Origin: DATFDN01 sp963756545
GTDB lineage: Bacteria; Pseudomonadota; Alphaproteobacteria; Acetobacterales; Acetobacteraceae
Reading direction: 5' to 3'
DNA: 64,000 nt
Assembly (NCBI GenBank): GCA_963756545.1
Contig: CAVWNY010000002.1
Coordinates: 496,001 to 560,000 of the forward strand
Below, in pieces: positions 7,058-15,898 of the stretch. Positions within the stretch are counted from its first letter, which is position 1; every line of letters begins with the position of its first letter. The notes below the pieces were generated by a model. That model worked only from the letters and a program-made list of their open reading frames with translations. It was not told the origin of the DNA and made no database searches. The translations under genes were made by a program, and so were the position numbers.

Positions 7058-8245
7058 TCAATCCGCCACCAAGCCCAGCGTTTCCATCGTGTGACGCGCG
7101 ATCATTGCCTCCTCGTCGGTCGGGATCACCCATACGTCCACCGAGCTGTCTTGCGTGCTGATCCTCCCCGCCCCGCGCGCATCCGCCGCCTCTTCCAGCT
7201 GCAGGCCGAGCCAGGCGAGCCGCGCGCAGGCTTCGGCGCGGATCGGGGCGGCGTGCTCGCCGATGCCGCCGGTGAACACCAGCGCGTCCAGACCGCCGAG
7301 CGCGCTCACCAGCCCGCCCGCCTCGCGTGCCAGGCGCGCGACAAACAGCGCCACCGCCTCGCGCGCATGGGAATCGGTGGAGGCGAGCAGCGCGCGCATG
7401 TCGCCCGAGACGCCGGAGACGCCGAGCAGGCCGGCGCGATGGTACAGCATGTCCTCGACATCCGCCGCGCTCATGCCGCGCTCGCGGAGCAGATAGAGCA
7501 AGGCGCCGGGATCGATTGTGCCGGGGCGCGTCCCCATCACCAGCCCGTCGAGCGCAGTGAACCCCATCGTCGTGTCGATGCTGCGCCCCGTGCGCATCGC
7601 GCACAGGCTGGCGCCGTTGCCGAGATGGGCGACGATGACGCGGCCCGCGATCAGCGCGGGCGCGGTCGCGCGCATCCGGCGGGCGATGAACTCGTAGGAC
7701 AGGCCGTGGAACCCGTAGCGCCGCACGCCCGCATCCGAGATCGCGCGCGGCAGGGCGAGGCGCGTCGCAACGTCGGGCATGGTGGAGTGGAAGGCGGTGT
7801 CGAAGCAGGCCACCTGCGCCAGACCGGGGCGCGCCGCCGCGATGGCGCGGATGGGCGCGAGATTATGCGTCTGGTGCAGCGGCGCGAGCGGCGTCAGTGC
7901 CTCCATCTCGCGCATTGCCGCCGCGTCCACCTGGACGGGCGCGGTGAAGCGCGCGCCGCCATGCACCACCCGGTGCCCGGCCGCGCGCAGCCGGTCGGCG
8001 CCGAGATGGGTTTCCACCAGCTTGAGCACCGTCTCCAGCAGCGCCTCGTGCGATGCGTCGGACGGAAACCGCCGCTCCGCGATCACCGCGCCCGCTTCGT
8101 CCGAGGCGCGCAGATGCGGCGTCTCGCCGATCCCCTCGACCTTACCGCGCATCACGGTGGCAAGTCCGTCAACGCCGCGCAGCTCGAACAACGCGAATTT
8201 CAGGCTCGACGAGCCGGCGTTGATCGCGAGGACGGCGTCCGGCAT
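7058..8245 (-). CDS. ackA: Acetate kinase
   Basis: Converts acetyl phosphate and ADP to acetate and ATP in the cytoplasm. The 395-residue product shows the phosphate-binding start LAINAGSSSLKFALFEL, HRVVHGGARF, CFDTAFHSTMP, RYGFHGLSYEF, VIVAHLGNGASLCA and FTGGIGEHA, all standard for the family. The start at 8245 was chosen over an upstream one at 8296 because the protein then begins MPDAVLAINAGSSS. It sits four bases after phosphoketolase. Together they turn xylulose-5-phosphate or fructose-6-phosphate into acetate with ATP gain. Confidence 0.96.
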   Translation of the reverse strand: MPDAVLAINAGSSSLKFALFELRGVDGLATVMRGKVEGIGETPHLRASDEAGAVIAERRFPSDASHEALLETVLKLVETHLGADRLRAAGHRVVHGGARFTAPVQVDAAAMREMEALTPLAPLHQTHNLAPIRAIAAARPGLAQVACFDTAFHSTMPDVATRLALPRAISDAGVRRYGFHGLSYEFIARRMRATAPALIAGRVIVAHLGNGASLCAMRTGRSIDTTMGFTALDGLVMGTRPGTIDPGALLYLLRERGMSAADVEDMLYHRAGLLGVSGVSGDMRALLASTDSHAREAVALFVARLAREAGGLVSALGGLDALVFTGGIGEHAAPIRAEACARLAWLGLQLEEAADARGAGRISTQDSSVDVWVIPTDEEAMIARHTMETLGLVAD

Positions 8246-8249
8246 CCCC

Positions 8250-10598
8250 CTACGAATCCCAGCGCCAGTTCCTGATCTCCGGCATGTCCTCGCCATGCGC
8301 CGCGATATAGGTCTTGTGCTCGGCGAGCACCGCCTCGAAGCGGTTGATCACGTCGCCCGCCTCGGAGCGCAGCCGGCTCGCCCGGTGCAGCGCCTCGATC
8401 GCCAGGTGATATCGGCTGATCCCGTTCACCACAAGCATGTCGAACGGTGTCGTGGTGGTGCCCTCCTCGGCGTAGCCCTTCACATGGAAGCGGCCGGGAT
8501 CGGGGCGACGATAGATCAGCTCGTGGATCAGGAGCGGGTAGCCGTGGAAGGCGAACACCACGGGCGCCGTGTCGGTGAACAGCGCCGTGAAGGCCGCCTC
8601 GTCCATGCCATGCGGATGATCCCCCGCCAATTCCAGGGTCAGCAGATCGACGACGTTGACCACCCGCACCTTCAGATCCGGCATCTCCCGCCGCAGCAGC
8701 CAGGCGGCGGCGACCGTCTCACCCGTCGGCACGTCGCCCGCAGCCGCCAGCACGACGTCGGGCTCACCCTTACAGGACGCCCAATCCCACACCGAGGCGC
8801 CGCGCGCGCAGTGCGCCCGTGCGGCATCCAGATCGAGCCACTGCCAGTGCGGGTTCTTGGACGCCACCAGCAGGTTGATGAGCCCCTCCCCGCGCAAGCA
8901 GTGCTCCGCCAAGACGAGCAGGCAGTTCGCATCGGGCGGTAGATAGACCCGGACCTCGGAGGATTTCTTCATCAGCATCGTGTTGATGAAGGTGGGCCCC
9001 TGGTGGCTGTAGCCGTTGTGGTCCTGCTCCCACACATGGCTCGTCAGCAGGTAGTTCAGCGAGGCGACCGGTTTGCGCCACGGCAGGTCGGCCGCCATCT
9101 TCTGCCACTTCGCGTATTGGCCGAACATCGTGTCGATGATGCCGATGAACGCCTCGTAACAGGCAAAGATGCCGTGCCGGCCGGAGAGCAGGTAGCCCTC
9201 CAGCCAGCCCTCGCAGCAATGCTCCGAGAGAATCTCCATCACCCGCCCGCCGCGCGCGAGGCCGACGTCGGCCGGCGCGAGCGGCAGGTTCCATGCGCGG
9301 TCGGTCGCCTCGAACACCGCGCCGAGGTGGTTGGAGTTCGTCTCGTCGGGGCAGAACAGGCGAAAGTTTCGCGCCTCCTCGTTCGCACGGAACACCTCCC
9401 GCAGCCAGCTGCCCAGCACCGAGGTGCTCTCCGCCTCCGCCTGACCGGGGGCGGCGAGGCGGACCGCCTGCGGGGCGCAGTCGGGCAGACGCAGCGGCAG
9501 GCGGACCAGGCCGCCATTGGCCTGCGGGCAGCGCCCGAGTGTGCGCTCGGGCGCCGGCAGCAATTGGGTCACGGCCGCGATCGGCCGGCCCTCGCCGTCG
9601 AACAGCTCGTCGGGCCGGTAGGACCGCAGCCAGGTTTGCAGCGCGCGCAGGTGCTCGGGGTTCGTGCGCGGGTCCATGATGGGAATCTGATGGCTGCGGA
9701 AGGTGCCCTCGATCGGCAGCCCGTCCAGCGTGCGCGGACCGGTCATGCCCTTCGGAGTGCGAAGCACGATCACCGGCCAGCCGTTATAGGCCGGCGCCGC
9801 GTTGCTGCGGGCGCGCGCCTGGATGGCGCGGATCTCGGTCTGCGCCCATTCCATCGCGGCTGCCAACGGGGCATGCAGCTCGCCCGGCTCGTCGCCCGCG
9901 ACCTCGCGCATTGCATAGCCGCAGCCCTTGAAGAACGCAGCTAGTTCTTCGCGCGACATGCGCGCGAAGAAGGCCGGGCCGGACAGCTTCACGCCGTTCA
10001 GGTGCAGGATCGGCAGCACCGCCCCGTCGCGGCCGGGGTCGATGAACTTCGGCGAATGCCACGACGACGCCAGCGGCCCGGTTTCGGCCTCGCCGTCTCC
10101 CACCACGCAGACGACGATCAAATCGGGGTTGTCGAACGCCGCGCCGAAGGCGTGGACCAGGGAGTATCCGAGTTCCCCGCCCTCGTGGATCGCCCCCGGC
10201 GTCAGCGCGGTCAGATGGCTCGGGAATCCGCCCGGCCAGGAGAAAGCGCGGATCAGCCGCGCCATGCCCTGCCCGTCGCGCCGGTAGTCGGGATAGACCG
10301 CGCCGAGGGTGCCTTCCAGCCACAGGCAGCCGAGGATCGCCGGCGCGCCGTGCCCTGGACCGACCATCAGCATGGCGTGCTGGCCGGTGTCGCGGATCAA
10401 ACGCGAGACGTGGGCATAGATGAGGTTCAGACCGGGCTGGGTACCCCAGTGGCCGAGTAGGCGAGGCTTGATGTGCTCGGGCGCCAGCGGCTCGCGCAGC
10501 CGGGTGTTTTCCCGCAGGTAGATCTGCGCGACCCCCAGGAAATTGGCGGCGCGCACGAACGCGTCGAGCTGACCGGCCGTTTCGGGCGAGAGGGGCAT
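8250..10598 (-). CDS. xfp: Phosphoketolase (xylulose-5-phosphate/fructose-6-phosphate)
   Basis: A thiamine-diphosphate enzyme that splits xylulose-5-phosphate or fructose-6-phosphate with phosphate to give acetyl phosphate and a shorter sugar phosphate. The 782 residues match the family length. Recognisable parts are GHWGTQPGLNLIYAH near the N-terminus, GPGHGAPA, the TPP motif GDGEAETGPLASSWH, ILHLNGVKLSGP, SHQGPTFINT and the C-terminal region with FHVKGYAEEGTTTTPFDM. The start is supported by GGAGG at 10607-10611 (minus strand). It is transcribed with ackA. The 141-base gap to the divergent flavoprotein gene at 10740 should hold its promoter. Confidence 0.96.
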   Translation of the reverse strand: MPLSPETAGQLDAFVRAANFLGVAQIYLRENTRLREPLAPEHIKPRLLGHWGTQPGLNLIYAHVSRLIRDTGQHAMLMVGPGHGAPAILGCLWLEGTLGAVYPDYRRDGQGMARLIRAFSWPGGFPSHLTALTPGAIHEGGELGYSLVHAFGAAFDNPDLIVVCVVGDGEAETGPLASSWHSPKFIDPGRDGAVLPILHLNGVKLSGPAFFARMSREELAAFFKGCGYAMREVAGDEPGELHAPLAAAMEWAQTEIRAIQARARSNAAPAYNGWPVIVLRTPKGMTGPRTLDGLPIEGTFRSHQIPIMDPRTNPEHLRALQTWLRSYRPDELFDGEGRPIAAVTQLLPAPERTLGRCPQANGGLVRLPLRLPDCAPQAVRLAAPGQAEAESTSVLGSWLREVFRANEEARNFRLFCPDETNSNHLGAVFEATDRAWNLPLAPADVGLARGGRVMEILSEHCCEGWLEGYLLSGRHGIFACYEAFIGIIDTMFGQYAKWQKMAADLPWRKPVASLNYLLTSHVWEQDHNGYSHQGPTFINTMLMKKSSEVRVYLPPDANCLLVLAEHCLRGEGLINLLVASKNPHWQWLDLDAARAHCARGASVWDWASCKGEPDVVLAAAGDVPTGETVAAAWLLRREMPDLKVRVVNVVDLLTLELAGDHPHGMDEAAFTALFTDTAPVVFAFHGYPLLIHELIYRRPDPGRFHVKGYAEEGTTTTPFDMLVVNGISRYHLAIEALHRASRLRSEAGDVINRFEAVLAEHKTYIAAHGEDMPEIRNWRWDS

Positions 10599-10739
10599 CG
10601 CGCGATCCTCCGTTGCTGCGGCGCCGGGCTAGCACCCACGTGGCCGCTACGGCGCATCACGGGACGGCGAGCACGCTCGCGGTGCCTCGTCCTTGCGCCG
10701 GCCGGGACCTGGGATACTTTGGGACCGATGGAGGCGAGG

Positions 10740-12167
10740 ATGCCCGACACACCTCAACCGGCCGCGCTGATCGACCAGCTCCGGGCCGCCCTCGGCGGAA
10801 GCGGGCTGCTGACCGACGCCGGCGATACGGCCGCCTACGTGGAGGACTGGCGTGGCCTCTACCATGGACGCACCCCGGCGGTGGTGCGCCCCGGCACTAC
10901 CGAGGAGACCGCCGCCGTGCTGCGTCTCTGCTCCGAGGCAGGCGTATCGGTCGTTCCCCAGGGCGGCAACACCTCGATGGTCGGCGGGGCCACGCCGTCG
11001 GCGGATGGGCGCGAGATCGTGCTGAGCCTGTCGCGGCTGAACCGCGTGCGCGCCATCGATCCGGCCGATCTCACGATCACCCTCGACGCCGGCGTCACCC
11101 TCAAGGCGGCCCAGCTTGCGGCCGACGAGGCGGGATGCCTGCTGCCGCTCTCGATCTCCTCCGAAGGGAGTGCCCAGATCGGCGGGATCCTGGCCACCAA
11201 CGCCGGCGGCAACAACACCGTGCGCTATGGCAACGCGCGGGACCTCGTGCTCGGGCTGGAGGTCGTGCTGGCCGACGGCGCGGTGTGGAATGGCCTGCGG
11301 CGGCTGCGCAAGGACAACACCGGATATTGCCTGCGCCAGTTGTTCGTGGGGGCGGAGGGCACGCTGGGCGTCATTACCGCCGCCGTGCTGAAGCTCGTGC
11401 CCCGCCCGCGCGAGATTGCGGTGGCTCTGTGCGCCCTGCCCTCGCCCGAGGCCGCGCTTGATCTGTTCACCCGGTTCCAGGCGCACGACCCCGGCGCAAT
11501 CCAGGCGTTCGAATACCTGTCCGGCCGAGGCATGGCCTTCGTGCTGAAGCATATTCCGGGCGCCAGTCTGCCGCTCGCCGGCCCCGCCGCGCACTACGCG
11601 CTGATCGAATTGGCGACGCCCCGCGCCGGGGCCGGGCTCCGGGCCGGCCTGGAACAGGTCTTGGAGCAGGCACTCGCCGATAGCGTCATCACCGACGCCG
11701 CGATCGCGGAGAGCGAAGCGCAGCGGGCCGCCATCTGGCGGCTGCGCGAAGAACATTCGGAGGCGCAGAAGCGCGAAGGCGCGTCGGTCAAGAACGATGT
11801 CTCGGTGCCCGTCTCCAAGGTCCCGGCCTTCATCCGCGAGGCGACCGAGGCGTGCGAGCGGCTGATGCCCGGCATCCGCGCCGTCCCGTTTGGCCATCTC
11901 GGCGACGGCAACATCCACTTCAATCTGGAGCAGCCCGAGGATGCCGACCCCACTTGGTTCGTGGCCCAGGACCACGCCATCATGGACACCGTGAACGAGG
12001 TCGTGCGCGCCTTCGACGGCAGCTTCTCGGCCGAGCACGGGGTCGGGCGGCTCAAGCCCTACATGATGCCGGACTGGCGCGGGGGAACCGAGCTGGATCT
12101 GATGCGGAAGATCAAGGCGGCGCTTGATCCGCACGGCGTTCTGAACCCTGGCAAAGTGCTTCCGTGA
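10740..12167 (+). CDS. FAD-linked D-2-hydroxyacid dehydrogenase (D2HGDH/GlcD-like)
   Basis: A 475-residue VAO-fold flavoprotein that oxidises a D-2-hydroxy acid such as D-2-hydroxyglutarate or D-lactate. The FAD-binding half has VVPQGGNTSMVGGA (pyrophosphate loop), ISSEGSAQIGGILATNAGGNN and FVGAEGTLGVITAAV. The C-terminal half has the metal-binding PFGHLGDGNIHFNL and FSAEHGVGRLK with the active-site His, and ends in DPHGVLNPGKVLP. ATG 10740 is preferred because GGAGG at 10730-10734 is five bases upstream; another ATG lies at 10728. It is monocistronic as far as seen. A second member of the superfamily is at 36924-38306. The substrate is not determined. Confidence 0.88.
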   Translation: MPDTPQPAALIDQLRAALGGSGLLTDAGDTAAYVEDWRGLYHGRTPAVVRPGTTEETAAVLRLCSEAGVSVVPQGGNTSMVGGATPSADGREIVLSLSRLNRVRAIDPADLTITLDAGVTLKAAQLAADEAGCLLPLSISSEGSAQIGGILATNAGGNNTVRYGNARDLVLGLEVVLADGAVWNGLRRLRKDNTGYCLRQLFVGAEGTLGVITAAVLKLVPRPREIAVALCALPSPEAALDLFTRFQAHDPGAIQAFEYLSGRGMAFVLKHIPGASLPLAGPAAHYALIELATPRAGAGLRAGLEQVLEQALADSVITDAAIAESEAQRAAIWRLREEHSEAQKREGASVKNDVSVPVSKVPAFIREATEACERLMPGIRAVPFGHLGDGNIHFNLEQPEDADPTWFVAQDHAIMDTVNEVVRAFDGSFSAEHGVGRLKPYMMPDWRGGTELDLMRKIKAALDPHGVLNPGKVLP

Positions 12168-12196
12168 ACCGTGTGCGCTCGTTCGGCCCTCGGATA

Positions 12197-12541
12197 TCAC
12201 GCTGCCTTGGTCAGCATGAAATCGACATGAACGGCATCATAGGGAAAAACAATGCGGCCGGAGCCATCGCGCTGCAGCACGCCAGCATCAAGCAGAATCT
12301 GCACGTCACCATGCACGCCCTTCACATCCCGGCCGACACGTCGCGCCACCTCGCGGATGCTCATGGCACCCTCTCCCGTCAGGGCCTTGAGAAGTTCCCA
12401 GCGCTTACGGGTCAACGTCTGCCATAGCAGGTCGACCGAGGCGAAGGAGATACGGGCGCCGTGCTGTTGACCGTCGAAGGCGGCCAGGGCACGCCGGGTC
12501 ACGTCTTCGCGCGAGGAAACGGAAACAGTCACGGTATTCAC
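12197..12541 (-). CDS. TumA-type antitoxin / HVO_A0114-family DNA-binding protein
   Basis: About 114 residues with a winged-helix core: LLWQTLTRKRWELLKALTG, MSIREVARRVGRDVKGVHGDVQILLDAGVL and IVFPYDAVHVDFML. This is the usual antitoxin partner of TumE/DUF6516 toxins and is expected to bind both the toxin and its own promoter. The GTG at 12541 lies in a GTGA overlap with the toxin stop codon; an in-frame ATG four codons upstream (12553) is the alternative. The toxin gene comes first and the antitoxin second, with coupled translation. Confidence 0.82.
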   Translation of the reverse strand: MNTVTVSVSSREDVTRRALAAFDGQQHGARISFASVDLLWQTLTRKRWELLKALTGEGAMSIREVARRVGRDVKGVHGDVQILLDAGVLQRDGSGRIVFPYDAVHVDFMLTKAA

Positions 12542-12822
12542 GCGGGCCCCCACTCATCCACGTCCTTCCAGAAATCTGCAAGCAGCTTGGCTGGGCTCGT
12601 GAAGGAGTATGCCCGTTCGACCGCGCCAATGTGCCTGTGATCGCCTTTACCGGCCTCGTTGTCGTAGCGGAGCACGCATTGCCCGGCGACGACGTACGCC
12701 AGCGAATATTTGTAGTCATGTGCCGAACCGCGCACCGCGCTGGGTACCCGCCAAACACGCAGCTCAGCAAACGCGGCCGCGCCGAGTTGGTGACGCTCGT
12801 GGAGGAGCAGTTCGGCCTTCAC
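12538..12822 (-). CDS. TumE-family toxin (DUF6516)
   Basis: A 94-residue protein with the TumE layout: an N-terminal strand MKAELLLHERHQLG, then AELRVWRVPSAVRGSAHDYKYSLAYV, CVLRYDNEAGKGDHRH and LLADFWKDVDEW. Characterised TumE proteins are ribonuclease-type toxins; activity here is inferred from the family. It overlaps the downstream antitoxin gene by four bases. Upstream on the minus strand are 115 bases before the divergent polyketide synthase gene, so the two promoters probably share that gap. Confidence 0.83.
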   Translation of the reverse strand: MKAELLLHERHQLGAAAFAELRVWRVPSAVRGSAHDYKYSLAYVVAGQCVLRYDNEAGKGDHRHIGAVERAYSFTSPAKLLADFWKDVDEWGPA

Positions 12823-12937
12823 GTTGGGACTTGATGCCGGTAACGCCGGGTGTTGTCAATAAATCCAACGCTTGCCGTCTCTCGAACGGGGATGAAACCC
12901 CCCGAACCCGCCCCAGCTTGATCGACGGGCAGCGCGG

Positions 12938-14017
12938 GTGGCGGGTGTGACAGAGGCGTGGATCAATCGGATCGGCACCGCCGTTCCGCCGTACGACGTC
13001 CATGCCGAGTTCGTGGCCTTCGGCCGCACCCTGTTGCCCGACGAGCGCAGCCGCGCGCTGTTCGACCGCATGGCCGGGCTTGCCGACATCGAGCACCGGT
13101 ACGCGATCTTCGCGCCTGGCCCGATGCCGCGCGTGGAAGCCCTGGATGCCGAAGGATTCTATCGGCGCGGCGCCTTTCCCTCCACGGCCCAGCGCATGGC
13201 CCGCTTCCAGGCCCCGGCACTCGATCTGGCGCGGACGGCGGTGGATGTCCTCGATCTTGGCCCCCGCGAGCGGGCGCGGATCACCCACCTGATCGTAGCG
13301 AGCTGCACCGGGTTCTCCGCCCCGGGACTCGATTTCCGACTGATGCAGGCGGCGGGGCTGCCGACGCGGGTCGAGCGCACCATGATCGGCTTCATGGGCT
13401 GCTTCGCCGCGGTGAACGCGCTTCGGCTGGCCCGCCACATCGTCCGGTCGGAGCCGTGGGCGCGAATCGTGGTGGTCAATCTCGAACTGTGCAGCCTGCA
13501 TCTTCAGGAGCAATGGGAGCTGACGCGGATGCTGAGTTTCCTGCTGTTCGCCGACGGCGCCAGCGCCGCCCTGGTCACGGCCGATCCGGACGGCCTGGCG
13601 CTCGGGGCGTTCCGAACGGAGGTGGTGGCGGAGACCGACGGGCTGATCACCTGGGACATCGGCGACAGCGGGTTCGAGATGCACCTGTCGGGCCAGGTTC
13701 CCGGCCAGATCCGCCGCTTCGCGCGCGATGCCGGCGCCGCGCTCCTGAACGCGCTCGAAGTGCCGGAGCCGGCCCATTGGGCGGTGCATGCCGGCGGGCG
13801 CACGATCCTGGACGCCGTGCAGGATGGGCTCGGCCTGGCACCCGAGGCGCTGCGCCACTCCCGTGCGGTGCTGCGCGACTTCGGCAACATGTCGTCGGCC
13901 ACGCTGCTGTTCGTGCTGAGGCGCATCCTTGCCGGCCGGCGAACGCTGGGGCCGGGGGTCGGCATGGCTTTCGGGCCGGGCCTGACCGTCGAGAGCTTCG
14001 CCTTCCGTGCCGCCTGA
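12938..14017 (+). CDS. Type III polyketide synthase (chalcone/stilbene-synthase-like)
   Basis: A homodimeric ketosynthase expected to extend an acyl-CoA starter with malonyl-CoA and cyclise it to a resorcinol or pyrone. With GTG 12938 as start it has 359 residues. The catalytic triad is Cys155 in MIGFMGCFAAVNALR, His284 in WAVHAGGRTILD and Asn317 in DFGNMSSAT. SCTGFSAPGLDF and FGPGLTVE at the C-terminus also fit. A second GTG at 12947 is an alternative start. It is followed within six bases by a methyltransferase and then a flavoprotein, the same order as in srsABC-type phenolic-lipid operons. The starter unit and product cannot be read from the sequence. Confidence 0.93.
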   Translation: MAGVTEAWINRIGTAVPPYDVHAEFVAFGRTLLPDERSRALFDRMAGLADIEHRYAIFAPGPMPRVEALDAEGFYRRGAFPSTAQRMARFQAPALDLARTAVDVLDLGPRERARITHLIVASCTGFSAPGLDFRLMQAAGLPTRVERTMIGFMGCFAAVNALRLARHIVRSEPWARIVVVNLELCSLHLQEQWELTRMLSFLLFADGASAALVTADPDGLALGAFRTEVVAETDGLITWDIGDSGFEMHLSGQVPGQIRRFARDAGAALLNALEVPEPAHWAVHAGGRTILDAVQDGLGLAPEALRHSRAVLRDFGNMSSATLLFVLRRILAGRRTLGPGVGMAFGPGLTVESFAFRAA

Positions 14018-14023
14018 AGCACC

Positions 14024-14740
14024 ATGACCGGCTGGCTCGCCCGGCGCAGCACGCAGCCCGAGCGGATGGACGCCGAGTGCACGGAGTACGAGGACTACCG
14101 CCGCTGCCTCGCCGACCTCGCGGGCGTCAACCGCTTCACCTTTACCCATCGCGCGACCCTCGCCTGGCTGCGGCGCGAGGCGGCCGCTTTGGCCACCTTC
14201 TCGCTGCTGGACGTCGCCTGCGGGTACGGCGATTTCCTTCGATCGGTCAGCCGCTGGGCGCGACGGTCGGGCAAGCAGGCGCGGCTGGTCGGGCTGGATC
14301 GCCACCCCTGGAGCGCGCGGGCCGCAAGCGAGGCGACCCAGCCCGAGGAGGACATCACGTACGTGACGGCGGACGTCTTCGCCTGGCGGCCGAAAGCGCC
14401 GTTCGACTTCATCGTCAGTTCGCAGTTCCTGCATCATCTGACCGACACGGAGGCCGCGGCGTTCCTTGCCTGGCAGGAGAGGCACGCAACGCGCGGCTGG
14501 CTCGTCTCCGACATCCACCGCCATCCGCTGGCTTATCTCGGCTTTCCGGTCCTCGCCCGCGCGGCGCGCTGGGATGAACTGGTGCGCTGGGACGGACGGG
14601 TTTCCATCGCGCGTGGCTGGCGCCCGGCCGAACTGCGCGCGCTGGCGGTCGCGGCCGGGCTCCGGCCAGAGGACGTGACCGTGCGCCGCCATTCGCCGTT
14701 CCGCCTCAGCCTCTCGCGGACACGTCCGCAGGACCCGTAA
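14024..14740 (+). CDS. SAM-dependent methyltransferase of the polyketide operon
   Basis: A 238-residue class I methyltransferase. Motif I is LLDVACGYGDFLRS (about 61-74). GLDRHPWSARAA carries the acidic residue that binds the ribose, and FDFIVSSQFLHHLTD is motif IV. The C-terminal part resembles ubiquinone-type or phenol O/C-methyltransferases. It starts six bases after the polyketide synthase stop and ends 17 bases before the flavoprotein gene. By analogy with SrsB it probably methylates the polyketide; whether on O or C is unknown. Confidence 0.86.
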   Translation: MTGWLARRSTQPERMDAECTEYEDYRRCLADLAGVNRFTFTHRATLAWLRREAAALATFSLLDVACGYGDFLRSVSRWARRSGKQARLVGLDRHPWSARAASEATQPEEDITYVTADVFAWRPKAPFDFIVSSQFLHHLTDTEAAAFLAWQERHATRGWLVSDIHRHPLAYLGFPVLARAARWDELVRWDGRVSIARGWRPAELRALAVAAGLRPEDVTVRRHSPFRLSLSRTRPQDP

Positions 14741-14757
14741 CGGCGCGGCGGCCGGGG

Positions 14758-15852
14758 ATGGCATCAGACACGATCATCATCGGCGGCGGCCCGGCGGGCG
14801 CGGCGGCGGCGATCGACCTCGCCCGCGCTGGGGTGCCCGTCTCGCTGGTCGAGCGGATGGCGGGACCACACGACAAGGTGTGCGGGGACTTCCTCGGCGG
14901 GCCGGCGCTCGCGCGGCTCGCCCGGCTCGGCATCGACGCCGACGCGCTCGGCGGTGCGCCGATCGAACGGGTGCGCCTGGTTCATGGCACCCGCGAGGCC
15001 GAAGCGGCCCTGCCCTTTCGCGCGCGCGGCCTGTCGCGGCGGGTGCTTGACGAGGCGTTGCTGGCGGCGGCGGCGGCGGCCGGCGCCGATGTGCGGCGTG
15101 GCACCTCGGTGCGTGGCCTGCGCGCGGCGGGGGGCCGCCTGATCGTGGACCATGACGGCCCATCCTCCGCGGCCGCCACGGTCCTCCTCGCGACCGGCAA
15201 GCACGACCTGCGCGGCGTCCCGCGACCCGCGCGCGGCCGGGGAGCTGTCGGCCTCAAGATGTACGTGGCGCTTGCCCCCGAGCAGGCCGGCGCGCTCGAC
15301 GCAACGGTGGAGCTGGCACTGTTGCCCGGAGGCTACGCCGGGCTGCAACCCGTGGAGGCCGGGCGCACCGTGCTGTGCGTCATGCTGGACCGCGAGCGTG
15401 TGCGAGCCGCCGGCCGCTCGTGGGAGTCCCTGCGCGGCTTCCTGGCCGCGGCCTCGCCTCACCTTGGGGTTCGGCTCACCGACGCCATTCCGTTGTCGGA
15501 TCGCCCGGGGACCGTGGCCGGCGTGCCATACGGCCACTTGCACAATCATACATCGGACGCCCCGCGGCGCCTGTTCCGGCTGGGCGATCAGGCCGCAGTG
15601 ATCCCCTCGCTCGCCGGCGACGGGGTGGCCGTCGCGCTCGCCAGCGCCGCGCTGGCAGCCGACTCCATTCTCTCCGGCGACGATTCGGGCGCCTACCACC
15701 GACGCCTGCGCGCCGCCCTGCGCCCGCCCATGCGAACGGCGATGCTCGCGCATCGGCTGGCGCGCGCGGCGCCGGCGCAGGCGTGGCTTCTGCGCATCTG
15801 CCGGCTCTGGCCCGACATGATCGGCTTCACCGCGACCCGGACCCGGTGCTAG
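14758..15852 (+). CDS. FAD-dependent oxidoreductase, geranylgeranyl-reductase/UbiH-like, of the polyketide operon
   Basis: A 364-residue flavoprotein. The dinucleotide-binding motif IIIGGGPAGAAAAIDLARAG is at the N-terminus. It is followed by KVCGDFLGGPAL, typical of the geranylgeranyl-reductase branch, and RGLSRRVLDEALL. GDQAAVIPSLAGDGVAVAL is the second FAD contact. The C-terminus is basic and partly hydrophobic. It could hydroxylate the aromatic ring (as SrsC does) or reduce double bonds in an acyl chain. It is third in the operon and lies 46 bases before lptF. Confidence 0.87.
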   Translation: MASDTIIIGGGPAGAAAAIDLARAGVPVSLVERMAGPHDKVCGDFLGGPALARLARLGIDADALGGAPIERVRLVHGTREAEAALPFRARGLSRRVLDEALLAAAAAAGADVRRGTSVRGLRAAGGRLIVDHDGPSSAAATVLLATGKHDLRGVPRPARGRGAVGLKMYVALAPEQAGALDATVELALLPGGYAGLQPVEAGRTVLCVMLDRERVRAAGRSWESLRGFLAAASPHLGVRLTDAIPLSDRPGTVAGVPYGHLHNHTSDAPRRLFRLGDQAAVIPSLAGDGVAVALASAALAADSILSGDDSGAYHRRLRAALRPPMRTAMLAHRLARAAPAQAWLLRICRLWPDMIGFTATRTRC

Positions 15853-15898
15853 GCAGTCGGCGCGACCCCTGGTCACCGCCTTGGAGGCCCCCGGCCTG

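Noticed and set aside
6845..8275. Plus-strand frame opposite acetate kinase
   Set aside because: His/Arg/Gln-rich shadow without motifs; acetate kinase on the other strand is certain.
12764..14764. Long minus-strand frame opposite the polyketide synthase and methyltransferase
   Set aside because: Same antisense artefact; the plus-strand genes have catalytic residues and coding-type composition.
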